Assembly: GCF_030295995.1 (NCBI RefSeq) | Contig: NZ_AP027365.1 | Span: 868,001 to 932,000, forward strand | Source of the DNA: Thalassotalea hakodatensis | GTDB taxonomy: Bacteria > Pseudomonadota > Gammaproteobacteria > Enterobacterales > Alteromonadaceae | DNA length: 64,000 nt | Reading direction: 5' to 3' | In this document: piece by piece, positions 1 to 7,741 of the stretch | How the letters are laid out: every line of letters starts with the position of its first letter | How positions within the stretch are numbered: position 1 is the first letter of the stretch | Notes under the pieces: generated by a model | Database searches by the model: none | What the model was told of the DNA's origin: nothing | The model's input: only the letters and a program-made list of their open reading frames with translations | Position numbers and translations under genes: made by a program

Positions 1-75
1 CAATTAATAGCTCGACCCATTTCTATGTCCCAAAAAGCTTTTTTAAGTGATGGTTTCACATTTACTAGTCGTTAA
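1..75 (+). CDS. possible C-terminal end of an upstream gene (partial)
   Basis: The first frame is open from the window edge to a TAA at 73-75 and would encode the last 24 residues of a protein ending in GFTFTSR. Too little is present to name a family, and a frame of this length can occur by chance. It is listed because it lies directly upstream of the operator-bearing leader of the WYL regulator, so it could be the tail of another island gene such as a recombinase. Confidence 0.25.
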   Translation, partial: QLIARPISMSQKAFLSDGFTFTSR

Positions 76-83
76 TTGTTTTT

Positions 84-182
84 ATGTATCATATGATATT
101 TTAATTGTGCGTGCAAAGTTGTTTTTCACTTTATATTTTACATTTTATTGTTTTTTTAATGTATCATATGGAATATTAATTT
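84..182 (+). promoter_or_regulatory. leader of the WYL regulator with two copies of an operator-like repeat
   Basis: The 11-mer TGTATCATATG occurs at 85-95 and again at 160-170, 75 bp apart. The first copy extends into a perfect 12-bp palindrome, TATCATATGATA, at 87-98. The second copy ends 30 bp before the ATG at 201. Paired sites at a regulator's own promoter are what autorepression needs, and CapW/BrxR-type WYL proteins are known to bind inverted repeats upstream of their own genes. That these repeats are the binding sites is inference. Confidence 0.5.
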
Positions 183-200
183 GTGATTAGAGTTAACATC

Positions 201-1058
201 ATGGATATTACTGAGTTGCAAACTCATGAACGATTCAAGTTCATTGAGTTTCTCTTATTATTTAAAGGGCAACTGACACGTTCTGAACTTGTAGAGCGTT
301 TTGGAATAGGCGAAGCTACTGCAAGCAGACTGATCAAATCGTATATTGATAAGAACCCTAATCAAGAAAATTACTTAGGGCCGCGTTTAGGTTACGTCAA
401 AGCCGATACTTTTCAAATTGAATATAAACATGATGCATTAGATGGTTTGAGGTATGTTGCGTCAGGTAAACTGCTTAGTCAATTTAAGGTTGTAACCTAT
501 GGCTTAACTATTCATTCATTTAACCAGAGCTTATCAACAGAATTGGTTGCCCCTGTCACAAGAGCTATTGTAGGCCTAAGATATGTGTCACTGGACTATA
601 TTTCTTCAAGTAGTGGCATTTCAAGTCGAGTAATTGCTCCTCATAGTTTATTTATGGCATCTGGTACATGGTATTTTCGAGCGTATGATATGCAATCATC
701 AACATTTAGAACGTTTAAGTTTAGCCGAATTAAGAACGCTGTTACGCTTGGAGAGATTGATAATGTAATTCATAGTGATATAAAGGATGACTCTTGGCAT
801 CAAATGCGCGCAGTTAAACTAAAGCCTCATCCCAAGTTGGAGCACGCTGAAGCTATAGAACTTGAACTTCAGACATCACCAGTGAAAGACATTTACATTT
901 CGGAAGCTACTTTAGGGTTTGCGATGTCAGAGCTAAGAGTTGATTGTTCTAAAAAGCATAAATTGAGTCACGTAGAGTACCCTCTAATTCTTGTTAATCG
1001 CGATGAACTAGAAAACGTTGATTCGATGGTGCTTGCGCCAGGTTTTTTAATTACTTAG
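201..1058 (+). CDS. WYL-domain transcriptional regulator, CapW/BrxR-like
   Basis: A DNA-binding regulator of about 285 residues. The N-terminal third is a winged helix-turn-helix: RFKFIEFLLLFKGQLTRSEL followed by a recognition region around FGIGEATASRLI. The middle, from roughly residue 115, contains the WYL fold (core around SLFMASGTWYFRAYD), which in this family senses a ligand such as nucleic acid or a nucleotide. The C-terminal part, ending in LAPGFLIT, fits the WCX dimerisation domain. A GTG at 183 is an alternative start, but it would sit close to the second operator copy, so the ATG at 201 is preferred. CapW and BrxR control CBASS, BREX and other phage-defence loci; here no intact effector operon follows, so its target is unknown. 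The general class is fairly certain, the defence role is inferred. Confidence 0.75.
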   Translation: MDITELQTHERFKFIEFLLLFKGQLTRSELVERFGIGEATASRLIKSYIDKNPNQENYLGPRLGYVKADTFQIEYKHDALDGLRYVASGKLLSQFKVVTYGLTIHSFNQSLSTELVAPVTRAIVGLRYVSLDYISSSSGISSRVIAPHSLFMASGTWYFRAYDMQSSTFRTFKFSRIKNAVTLGEIDNVIHSDIKDDSWHQMRAVKLKPHPKLEHAEAIELELQTSPVKDIYISEATLGFAMSELRVDCSKKHKLSHVEYPLILVNRDELENVDSMVLAPGFLIT

Positions 1059-1075
1059 CCCTAAGACGTCTATAG

Positions 1076-1662
1076 CTATGTTAGGCGTTTAAACTGTACT
1101 AAATTTACATATATATTAGCTATTTCTTGAGCATACTGTTTAGAGAATCCTTCATTAAACAGCAAGTAGGCCATATCTTCTTCCGTTAAGGGGGAGCGCA
1201 TACGGCTTTTGTGGACGAAATTGTAAAACCTTCGCCAATCTAAAGATAGCGAGTACCAAATTTTTTGTTATATGCGGATAGAAGGGGAGCAAACAGGTAT
1301 TTTGCTTCATTTACATATACCTCGTAACTTAGATGTGTCACTGGATTCCATTGGATGGCTCTCAATTCAACAATTACTCTATTGTTTTTATCCGATTGAG
1401 TGATTAGCTGAACTCCTAGTCCATGATGATTTTTTGAATTTAAAACACGGAAATTAGTGATACTCAAACCATCAAAGTCTTGCAGGTCCTAGGTTGCTTC
1501 GACGTTAAATTCACCAGATTGAACCGCAATTTTAGTCATTTCATTTATGAAAACGGCTGGAGAGTTTTTAACATTTATGTGAATAGTAGGAAGTAGGTTA
1601 AGCATATTGGTTAAAAATAAAGCTTTTGATTTTAAAGTTAAGTAACGGCAATCTTGAAACAT
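1076..1662 (-). pseudogene. broken gene of unknown function (internal TAG plus frameshift)
   Basis: On the minus strand a reading frame opens at the ATG at 1662 (MFQDCRYLTLK...) and reaches a TAG after FNVEAT near 1489-1494. The same frame continues without another stop (DLQDFDGLSITNFRV...) until about 1245. There a one-base shift is needed to join it to ...LDWRRFYNFVHKSRMRSPLTEEDMAYLLF..., which ends at a TAG at 1076-1078. The continuous amino-acid quality on both sides of each lesion supports one decayed gene of about 195 codons rather than separate small genes. The product is not recognised. It runs convergently into the WYL regulator gene. Confidence 0.55.
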
Positions 1663-1740
1663 AAGTATTAATTAAACAATTACAATATGTTTTTATCCAG
1701 CATATTTAATGAAAAACTAAATTTACTAATTTTGATAGAC

Positions 1741-2745
1741 TTAGAATGCACTGTTAACCTTTAGAAACTGAGTCAACTTATCCCGAAAACTCAATATGTT
1801 GATCTGTTTCGATTTAGGTAAATTATTATTAAAATCTTTAATGACCTCATTTAGTAATTGAGGTTCTGAAATATAGGAATGCTGAAGAAATACTAATTCT
1901 TCGAATATTTTGTTTGTATTAAGTTTTCTGCATATTGCTAGTAGTTTTTTTTCTTCTTCGGGGAGTAAGACACTAATCAAATACCTTGCTAGCTTTAGAA
2001 TGTACATTTTTTTATTTAGCATTGAAGATGTTTGCAGGTTGGGAATAAGCCATTTAGCCTTTTCTTCAGGAAAAGTTTCATAGTACCGTTCATTTTTTAT
2101 TCGTATTAACTTCTCAAAGACGTACTCTAATATTTCTTGATTAAAGTAATTAATAGGGCTAACAGCAAAGTGATCTAAAAGTGAATTGTATAGTGGTATT
2201 TCTAGGTTACCTCCACACGCTATACACATTTCTTTTGGTTGTGCATTCAACGCTATTAAGCATGCTAATGCATTTTCGCAGCAAAAGTTTTGAATAGCTT
2301 TAATCTGCGGTTGAGATACACCAATTTTAAAACCATTTTTAGGGGAGCTATCCTTAGAGAAAACTATTTTCTGAAACTTTATAGGAAGACTTTGGTAGAA
2401 TTCAACGAAAGTATCTTTGGGCTCACCACCTAACTCAAGCGCCTCCCAAATAGGTGACTTCCAGGTAGACTCTAACTCGGGAAATAATTTACGAATGTTT
2501 TTACTTGGGGCTCTTTCACCTCGTGCTATTTTGGCATAAAGGTTTTTTCTTTCTGCAAAGTTTTCATAATAGTCAGGCTCTATTAATGCTTCTATCGCTG
2601 CACCTGAGTAATCAACTCCTTTTAGGTGGCATAAGCTAGCAAAATAATATCGGCGGCGAATAACTTGCACCCAACTGAGCTTTTTCTTCTCCGCATAAAT
2701 TCTACATGATGCATGTAGAACACTATTTTTTCGCTTAATATCCAT
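1741..2745 (-). CDS. hypothetical protein of a type found in mobile elements
   Basis: A protein of 334 residues from the ATG at 2745; a TTG at 2757 in the same frame is a less likely start. Residues near 65-100 read KIARGERAPSKNIRKLFPELESTWKSPIWEAL. This resembles a loosely conserved segment (an ARGE-P motif, then a Trp and a P-x-W) in many unnamed proteins of integrative elements and plasmids. A CxxC pair (MCIACGG) lies near the middle. There is no signal peptide or membrane segment. It is divergent from the 96-residue gene at 2880 and shares a palindromic intergenic site with it, so the two are probably co-regulated. The biochemical function is unknown. Confidence 0.6.
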   Translation of the reverse strand: MDIKRKNSVLHASCRIYAEKKKLSWVQVIRRRYYFASLCHLKGVDYSGAAIEALIEPDYYENFAERKNLYAKIARGERAPSKNIRKLFPELESTWKSPIWEALELGGEPKDTFVEFYQSLPIKFQKIVFSKDSSPKNGFKIGVSQPQIKAIQNFCCENALACLIALNAQPKEMCIACGGNLEIPLYNSLLDHFAVSPINYFNQEILEYVFEKLIRIKNERYYETFPEEKAKWLIPNLQTSSMLNKKMYILKLARYLISVLLPEEEKKLLAICRKLNTNKIFEELVFLQHSYISEPQLLNEVIKDFNNNLPKSKQINILSFRDKLTQFLKVNSAF

Positions 2746-2770
2746 GAAATTACTCAATCCAACCTAAATA

Positions 2771-2788
2771 TCACCTCAATTGATGTGA
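2771..2788. promoter_or_regulatory. 18-bp palindromic operator-like site between divergent genes
   Basis: The sequence TCACCTCAATTGATGTGA is an inverted repeat broken only at one symmetric pair. It sits 25 bp upstream of the ATG of the leftward 334-residue gene and about 90 bp from the rightward 96-residue gene. A second, shorter inverted pair, GACAAA at 2797-2802 and TTTGTC at 2820-2825, follows. Such symmetry fits a dimeric repressor; which protein binds is not known. Confidence 0.45.
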
Positions 2789-2879
2789 AAAAATGGGACA
2801 AAACATATGAGTTTTTGGATTTGTCTCTGTGTATAAAAAACATTATTTTCAGTCTAAGTAAAGCTAAAAGGATCTGAAT

Positions 2880-3170
2880 GTGTCTATGACTGAACAAAAT
2901 GAAGTGGTCTTTCAGCTCACCAATGAACTAGAGAAAGAGCTCTTTGATCGGCATGGGCCGCTTATGACAGGTGAGCACCTCTCTAAGGCTTTAGGTTACC
3001 AATCACTAGAAGCTTTCCGTATCGCAGTTAGAAGAAAAACAGTTCCTATCCCTACATTTCCAATTGAAAAGCGAAAAGGGAAATTTGCGTTAACAAAAGA
3101 TGTCGCATTTTGGCTAGCAAAATTAAGAATAAAAAGTTGTGAAAATAATAGTGGATTATTGAGGACTTAA
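2880..3170 (+). CDS. small putative DNA-binding protein
   Basis: A protein of 96 residues, or 94 from the second Met. The segment TGEHLSKALGYQSLEAFRIAVRR followed by a short basic stretch (EKRKGKFALTKDVAFWLAKLR) looks like a small helix-turn-helix module of the AlpA/excisionase/MerR-like kind, in which a residue run ending in a W-L helix packs against the HTH. The upstream GGATCTG could serve as a ribosome binding site. It is divergent from the unknown gene at 1741-2745 and may bind the palindrome between them. No partner nuclease or integrase is present next to it. The DNA-binding role is inferred from sequence character only. Confidence 0.5.
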   Translation: MSMTEQNEVVFQLTNELEKELFDRHGPLMTGEHLSKALGYQSLEAFRIAVRRKTVPIPTFPIEKRKGKFALTKDVAFWLAKLRIKSCENNSGLLRT

Positions 3171-3216
3171 TTATGAATTGATGAACGTGAATGCAAGAAA
3201 CGCCATATTTTAGGCG

Positions 3217-3280
3217 TAAAAAAAATCGAAACCAAAAATTGATTTCGATCTTCTACTGAGGTGATACCTCGAATTAGACA
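3217..3280 (-). ncRNA. candidate small RNA with its own promoter and terminator
   Basis: On the minus strand a promoter-like pair TTGACG (3309-3314) and GATACT (3286-3291) is separated by exactly 17 bp, predicting a start near 3279. The transcript would form a perfect hairpin GAGGT-ATC-ACCTC (3258-3270). A second hairpin with a 7-bp stem, ATCGAAA/TTTCGAT (3225-3249), is followed immediately by eight U residues, the layout of an intrinsic terminator. No open frame of note lies in it. It runs antisense to the downstream side of the 96-residue gene. Sequence layout only; no known RNA family is recognised. Confidence 0.35.
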
Positions 3281-3630
3281 CTCAAAGTATCGCTCTCCTT
3301 AGTTTGATCGTCAAGTGATTTGTTTACTTAATTTTTAAGGCTTTTATCAATCTTATAAAGGCTAAGGAATTCGTATGCTTAATAATAGTGAAATTACGAG
3401 ATATATCGATACTTTTTCTATAACTGACATGGCTTGGCAGTATATTCAACATACTAGAGAGTCAGAGCCATTCAGAAATGTTGGTGCACTTGCTATTAGT
3501 AATGTTTGTTCGGCTATTTACTCTAAAAAAATGGGGACTACTATTACGACGGAGAGCCGTATGTCCACTTCCCTTAAACTGAGACAGACATAATTAGAGT
3601 TTTCTGTAATGATTAATGCAGGAGACGACT

Positions 3631-3900
3631 ATGAAAAAATCACGCTATACAGAATCTCAGATCATCGCAGTATTAAAAGAAGTTGATGCTGGTAGAAAAG
3701 TCGAGGAAGTGTGCCGTCAACACGGTATCAGTAGTGCAACCTATTACAACTGGAAGTCCAAATACGGTGGGATGGAAGCCTCTGACGTCAAACGGTTGAA
3801 GGAGCTGGAAGAAGAAAACGCCAAGCTTAAAAAGATGTTTGCGGATGTCAGTCTAGAAAATCATGCGATTAAGGAGCTTTTCGCAAAAAAGGGCTGGTGA
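3631..3900 (+). CDS. IS3-family transposase OrfA
   Basis: The small DNA-binding half of the IS3 transposase, about 89 residues from the ATG at 3631, preceded by GGAGACGACT; an in-frame ATG at 3616 would add 5 residues. The N-terminus KKSRYTESQIIAVLKEVDAG and the HTH around VCRQHGISSATYYNWKSKYGG are diagnostic. The C-terminus ELEEENAKLKKMF is a leucine-zipper-like helix used for multimerisation. The stop TGA at 3898-3900 overlaps the orfB start. At the slippery heptamer AAAAAAG (3885-3891) a minus-one shift would fuse OrfA to OrfB, the usual way this family makes active transposase. Confidence 0.93.
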   Translation: MKKSRYTESQIIAVLKEVDAGRKVEEVCRQHGISSATYYNWKSKYGGMEASDVKRLKELEEENAKLKKMFADVSLENHAIKELFAKKGW

Positions 3901-4739
3901 CAGCGGATAAACGAGAATGCGTCAGCGTAATGGTTGGTGCGGGGCTAAGTATCGTAAGGGCTTGTCTGTTTGTTGGCATTGGCCGTTCGACCTTTTATCG
4001 CCCTGAACGAGACTGGCGTAAAGCAGATGCTGCTGTCATTGATGCTATCAATGCCGTACTTGAAAAGTCGCCACGAGCAGGCTTCTGGAAGTGTTTTGGC
4101 CGAATGCGCTTCAAAGGCTTTCCGTTCAACCATAAGCGCGTTTATCGCGTGTATTGCCAGATGGGGTTGAATCTAAAACGAAGAACTAAACGTGTGCTAC
4201 CCAAGCGAATTGCTCAGCCTTTAGAAGTGCAGGAGCAAGCCAACCACCAATGGGCGCTCGATTTTATGCATGACACATTGTATTGCGGTAAACGATTCAG
4301 AACGTTGAATGTGGTGGACGAAGGAACGCGAGAGTGCCTCGCTATAGAAGTGGACACCTCGTTGCCCGCTGGCCGTGTAGTTCGCGTGTTAGAGCAGTTA
4401 AAAGATGAGCGTGGGTTGCCCAAACAGTTGCGTGTAGACAATGGCCCAGAACTTATCTCTGCGACACTAACAGATTGGTGTGAGATCCATAATATTGAAC
4501 TGATATATATCCAGCCAGGTAAGCCACAGCAAAATGGCTTTGTTGAACGCTTTAACGGTTCATTCCGCAGAGAGTTTCTTGATGCCTACTTGTTTGAGAA
4601 TCTCAGCCAAGTGCGAGATATGGCTTGGTTCTGGCGATTGGATTATAACGAAGAAAGAACACATGAGAGTCTGGGTAACCTGCCGCCGGCAGCTTACCGA
4701 GAAAAACTGGAAAATTCTAATTTAGAACTGTGTCATTAA
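3897..4739 (+). CDS. IS3-family transposase OrfB (DDE integrase core)
   Basis: The catalytic half of the transposase, 280 residues from a GTG that overlaps the orfA stop; normally translated as an OrfAB frameshift fusion. The rve-type core shows WALDFMHD (D122), RVDNGPE (D181) and GFVERFNG (E217), with 35 residues between the second Asp and the Glu, the spacing expected for IS3 enzymes. The N-terminal 100 residues contain the HTH_21-like region (KSPRAGFWKCFGRMR...). The C-terminus ...YNEERTHESLGNLPPAAYREKL is also typical. No lesion is visible. Confidence 0.95.
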   Translation: MTADKRECVSVMVGAGLSIVRACLFVGIGRSTFYRPERDWRKADAAVIDAINAVLEKSPRAGFWKCFGRMRFKGFPFNHKRVYRVYCQMGLNLKRRTKRVLPKRIAQPLEVQEQANHQWALDFMHDTLYCGKRFRTLNVVDEGTRECLAIEVDTSLPAGRVVRVLEQLKDERGLPKQLRVDNGPELISATLTDWCEIHNIELIYIQPGKPQQNGFVERFNGSFRREFLDAYLFENLSQVRDMAWFWRLDYNEERTHESLGNLPPAAYREKLENSNLELCH

Positions 4740-4991
4740 TGGGGAAGTGGACAGTAGGACAGTGGGGAAATTTGATTATAGAAAAATCTTCTACATGTAG
4801 AAATCGTGATGATGTGCTTGGAGGGAGCTGCTACCTAAAAAGAATGGCTTCGTGTAAAGTTTTCGGGTATCGCATATTATTTACGTATAAACGGTTATTT
4901 TTCTGATTTTCTCTTGATATTCATTGATTTGCCTCCAAGTTGTTTTTAGCTTAGTCGATTTTGAGTAAGCGTAATTTAAAGGAAGTATGAA

Positions 4992-5207
4992 ATGTCAGAT
5001 GATTTAAGCCGTACAGGACCTGAAGACCCTAAGAAAATAAACATTAGCCAAGATTGGGAAGTTCGCTATTGGACTAAAGAGCTGGGTATTACTGTAGATG
5101 AGCTAGTTGAGGCGGTAAAAGCTGTTGGACCTATGGTTGACGATGTTAGAGCTTATGTGGCTAATATGCGTAGACAGAGGAGTTCATCACCTGGTATGGG
5201 GATGTAA
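4992..5207 (+). CDS. DUF3606 family protein
   Basis: A small soluble protein of 71 residues. The core DPKKINISQDWEVRYWTKELGITVDELVEAVKAVGPMVDDVRAYV matches the DUF3606 pattern, a short helical domain of unknown function common in proteobacterial chromosomes and mobile DNA. GGAAG lies 8 bp upstream of the ATG. It is a single gene between the IS-interrupted gene and a gene relic, transcribed toward the retron. The C-terminal tail, RRQRSSSPGMGM, is low complexity and likely flexible. Confidence 0.75.
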   Translation: MSDDLSRTGPEDPKKINISQDWEVRYWTKELGITVDELVEAVKAVGPMVDDVRAYVANMRRQRSSSPGMGM

Positions 5208-5246
5208 TTTTAAGAAGTAAATTAAATTAGCTTTTTATTCGCAGAT

Positions 5247-5459
5247 TTATTTTAATGACATTTTGCTGATAGAGCAGCCATTTAAACAATCTTCTATATA
5301 GACTTTTTTGGGAAGAGGAGCTACAGCCCCCTTTTTAGATTTCTTGTCGAAAGTGATTAATCGCCATAGTAGCTCTTCACCAAAATCCATGAAAACTTGT
5401 ACTGATGAGTCTGACCAATTCTCTAGTAGTTTTCCTCTGCTCCACCATTCTATAGGGTA
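5247..5459 (-). pseudogene. C-terminal relic of an unidentified gene
   Basis: On the minus strand an open frame without a convincing start begins after a TAA at 5460-5462 and reads YPIEWWSRGKLLENWSDSS, then a segment including FMDFGEELLWRLITFDKK and VYIEDCLNGCS, to a TAA at 5247-5249. The composition is protein-like and the frame is too well formed to be noise, but the upstream part is missing. It may be a remnant of another island or transposition gene. No family is recognised. Confidence 0.4.
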
Positions 5460-5488
5460 TTAGTTTTTATTTGTGGGACGGAAAGTTA

Positions 5489-5510
5489 AACCACCTAGAA
5501 AAAGGTGGTT
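5489..5510 (-). terminator. hairpin downstream of the retron RT gene
   Basis: AACCACCT and AGGTGGTT form an 8-bp stem with a 6-base loop, 70 bp beyond the RT stop codon. Neither side carries a strong U-run (TTTAACTTT on the minus side), so it may be a weak terminator or an RNA-stabilising structure. Confidence 0.4.
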
Positions 5511-5579
5511 GGCTTTCTATATATTTAACAATAAACCTTTAGCTTATACCAATAAGAACAAGTGTTCAGGTAAACTAGA

Positions 5580-7547
5580 TCAATCGATCTGTTTATGATC
5601 GTAATTTTGAATAATATCGACAATATCGTGAAGAATTGGTTTGAATTCATCGAAATTTATCGTCTTCTTGCCTGGTAGTATTACATGTTCAGAAAAGTGG
5701 GCTTTACTATAATGCTTTTCTTTGTCTAATCCCTTATTTTTTCCGTAAAATGTTTTGCTGCCTAATTTTTTCTCAAGTGTATCTGAATCAAATAGATCCT
5801 CTATATCTTTTACATTTTCTCCATGGCTATTTTGACTGGGTATAGAGACTATATATATGTTTTCAAAATAGTAATTTTTGTGCCTAGGTGCGGTTATCAT
5901 TTTAGCTTTTCTAATCTGATCTCTAATACCTTTAGCCTTGTTAATCAGACCTTTACCTGCATCATCGTTATCAACAATAAATATAACTGGATGCTCCCTT
6001 CCTTCACACTTATATAAGTTCATAAAACGTCTATAAATGCTAATTAAATACTCTAATCCTGGTGTACCTTCTGCAAGTTTAAGCATCTCAGTGTTTGTAT
6101 GGGTTCGATTGAAAAATGATACCTGCTGTGAAGTTTTATCCCCTTTTGCTAACTGGGGAAATGTATCACTGAGTCTTTCGATGGCACACTTTAAATAAAT
6201 ATTGTCAGTTTTTCCCTCACAAACAATCAAAGGTTTTTTAAGAAAGTAGAAATACTTAAAGAACAGTAGCTTACCGTATAAATTTTTTACGCCATCAATT
6301 GCAATTACGTGATTATCATCTTCATAAGACTCTGATCTGTCAATCGTTGGAAATGTAATATTACCATTAGCCTTCGTCCTAATGCCGTTATGAATGTCTG
6401 GCCTAAAACCTTTTCTAACAAATCTATTTCGATAAGATTTAATATTGTATATATGAGCGAACATTCCAATTAAAGGTTCAACTGAATCAATTAATTCCAA
6501 TTCCTTGGTTTCATTGTTTTTTATAAGACTTTTTTGCCAAGGCAATATATAAGCAAGTATTTTACTGGACAGTTCTGAAAATCCTTTTTTTTGTGTCTGG
6601 GGCGATTTAGGTGGTGGCCTATAATAAACTCCATTTTTAAACAAACTATGAGTCATTGCTCGAACACTTCGGTAATATGAATTTCGAATATTTACTTTTT
6701 TATTTACAGTAAGCCCTGTTACTTCTTGTAAAGAGGTGTAGCGCTGCATCCTACATTTTTTGCTATTTATTTCAAATCCGGCTCTTCGAATTGCAACCTC
6801 AGTTGCCTTTCCTAGACGCCATTGTTTTTCGTTAAATGAAAACCGTCGCTTAGAAGCAATCTCTTTGGGAAACTTCTTTAGGTTTGTAGAAAATGTTAAA
6901 TCATCTACATATCTTGTATATGTACATCCACTGCGTTTAGCTATATTTAATAGCTCCATATCTAAGCTTTTACATATTAGGTTTGATATCACAGGGGAAC
7001 ACGGACTTCCTTGTGGAAGTTCATTTTTAAAGCAGGCTATTTGAGCTATGAGTGTTGCCACTTTCGGATGCAATTTAAAATTTTTATTTTTTATAAAGTA
7101 ACCTCTAACACGCCCAAAGTTAAATGCAGGAAAAAATGACTTAATATCTATATTGTAAACATATCGTTTATTGGTGTGCATAGAAGCATTGGATGCAATA
7201 GATAACCCTTTTTCATAGCCGTGAGAAACTGCTCTTTTTGCTCGTTGTGTATTAGGGAGGGTTTTGTGATCCCCTTTAAAAGACTTTAAACTCTGACTGT
7301 TTGGTTTTAACTCTTCTAAACAGCTGTAAAGTAAATCCGCTAGACTTCGCTGGAGTGCTTTCAACTTGTCAGATGGTTTAGATATTTGACGTTTTCCACC
7401 TGACTTCTTTGGAACATCGAAAGAGGTATATTTATTATCTTCTTCTATTTTGAAAAGAATGTAAGATATCGCTTTGGGCTGATAACCTAACAATGGTGCA
7501 AGCTCTCGAAGAGATTTACTTTTCTTTAGAGCTTTCAGCTTTGACAA
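5580..7547 (-). CDS. retron reverse transcriptase fused to a TOPRIM domain (Ec67/Eco2-like)
   Basis: A 655-residue fusion. The RT half (about 40-300) has the retron-specific motif NASMH (NAxxH, 120-124), the first catalytic Asp in NIDIKSFF (D134), NFGRVRGYF, LPQGSPCSP, the YVDD box (213-216) and the retron VTG triplet (276-278). The C-terminal half (about 435-590) has the TOPRIM signatures VCEGKTDN (E444) and FIVDNDDAG (D526, D528), as in DnaG, topoisomerase and OLD-type nucleases. In retrons the RT makes a branched RNA-DNA hybrid (msDNA) from the adjacent RNA and holds a toxic effector inactive until phage attack. RT-TOPRIM fusions are known from retron Ec67 (Eco2), whose RT is 586 residues; this one is longer. 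A matching msr-msd locus lies just upstream. The type is well supported; anti-phage activity here is inferred. Confidence 0.93.
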   Translation of the reverse strand: MSKLKALKKSKSLRELAPLLGYQPKAISYILFKIEEDNKYTSFDVPKKSGGKRQISKPSDKLKALQRSLADLLYSCLEELKPNSQSLKSFKGDHKTLPNTQRAKRAVSHGYEKGLSIASNASMHTNKRYVYNIDIKSFFPAFNFGRVRGYFIKNKNFKLHPKVATLIAQIACFKNELPQGSPCSPVISNLICKSLDMELLNIAKRSGCTYTRYVDDLTFSTNLKKFPKEIASKRRFSFNEKQWRLGKATEVAIRRAGFEINSKKCRMQRYTSLQEVTGLTVNKKVNIRNSYYRSVRAMTHSLFKNGVYYRPPPKSPQTQKKGFSELSSKILAYILPWQKSLIKNNETKELELIDSVEPLIGMFAHIYNIKSYRNRFVRKGFRPDIHNGIRTKANGNITFPTIDRSESYEDDNHVIAIDGVKNLYGKLLFFKYFYFLKKPLIVCEGKTDNIYLKCAIERLSDTFPQLAKGDKTSQQVSFFNRTHTNTEMLKLAEGTPGLEYLISIYRRFMNLYKCEGREHPVIFIVDNDDAGKGLINKAKGIRDQIRKAKMITAPRHKNYYFENIYIVSIPSQNSHGENVKDIEDLFDSDTLEKKLGSKTFYGKNKGLDKEKHYSKAHFSEHVILPGKKTINFDEFKPILHDIVDIIQNYDHKQID

Positions 7548-7582
7548 CTACTTACTTCCTATAGCTAAATTTTAATTTGAGG

Positions 7583-7735
7583 GAGCTTACGGGCACTCTT
7601 AGGCGAAAATATAAACGGACATATAGTCAACATACTGGGACGAACCCAAAGGTAGCAAACGTAAAGTAACATATAAATCAAAAACTGCGATGCGCAGTCA
7701 AAATCTGCCCGTAAGCAGCTCGAAACTAACAGAAG
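7583..7735 (-). ncRNA. retron msr-msd RNA
   Basis: Directly upstream of the RT gene, on the same strand. An 11-bp exact inverted repeat, GCTTACGGGCA, forms the retron a1/a2 pairing: a1 at 7706-7721 and a2 at 7583-7595. After a1 the RNA folds a perfect hairpin ACTGCG-CAT-CGCAGT (7684-7698), typical of msr, then a small hairpin TGGG-TTCGT-CCCA (7636-7648) in the region expected for msd. The a2 repeat ends 35 bp before the RT start. The exact branching G and the msd ends cannot be set from sequence alone. Position, the a1/a2 pairing and the RT type together make the call firm. Confidence 0.8.
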
Positions 7736-7741
7736 AAAGTT

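Larger units (their letters stand above)
3562..4753 (+). mobile_element. IS3-family insertion sequence (IS407/IS51-like), 1192 bp
   Basis: The ends are inverted: the left end begins TGTCCACTTCCC and the right end is its reverse complement GGGAAGTGGACA finishing at 4753. The trinucleotide GTA flanks both sides (3559-3561 and 4754-4756), a 3-bp target duplication. Inside are overlapping orfA and orfB with a canonical A6G slippery heptamer at 3885-3891. Both ORFs are intact, so the copy may be active. The subgroup assignment is from the OrfA/OrfB sequence style and is less certain than the family. Confidence 0.93.
3375..4800 (+). pseudogene. gene interrupted by the IS3-family element
   Basis: The frame starting at 3375 runs 62 codons (MLNNSEITRYIDTF...) and is then cut by the IS at 3562. 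Removing the IS and one copy of the 3-bp duplication restores the frame ...GTTITTESRRTVGKFDYRK..., which stops at a TAG at 4798-4800. The reconstructed product is only about 76 residues. The segment SKKMGTTITTESRR resembles a motif near the N-terminus of some heteromeric (Tn7-like) transposase subunits, so this may be an already truncated transposition protein. That identity is weak and rests on memory of the motif. Confidence 0.45.
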
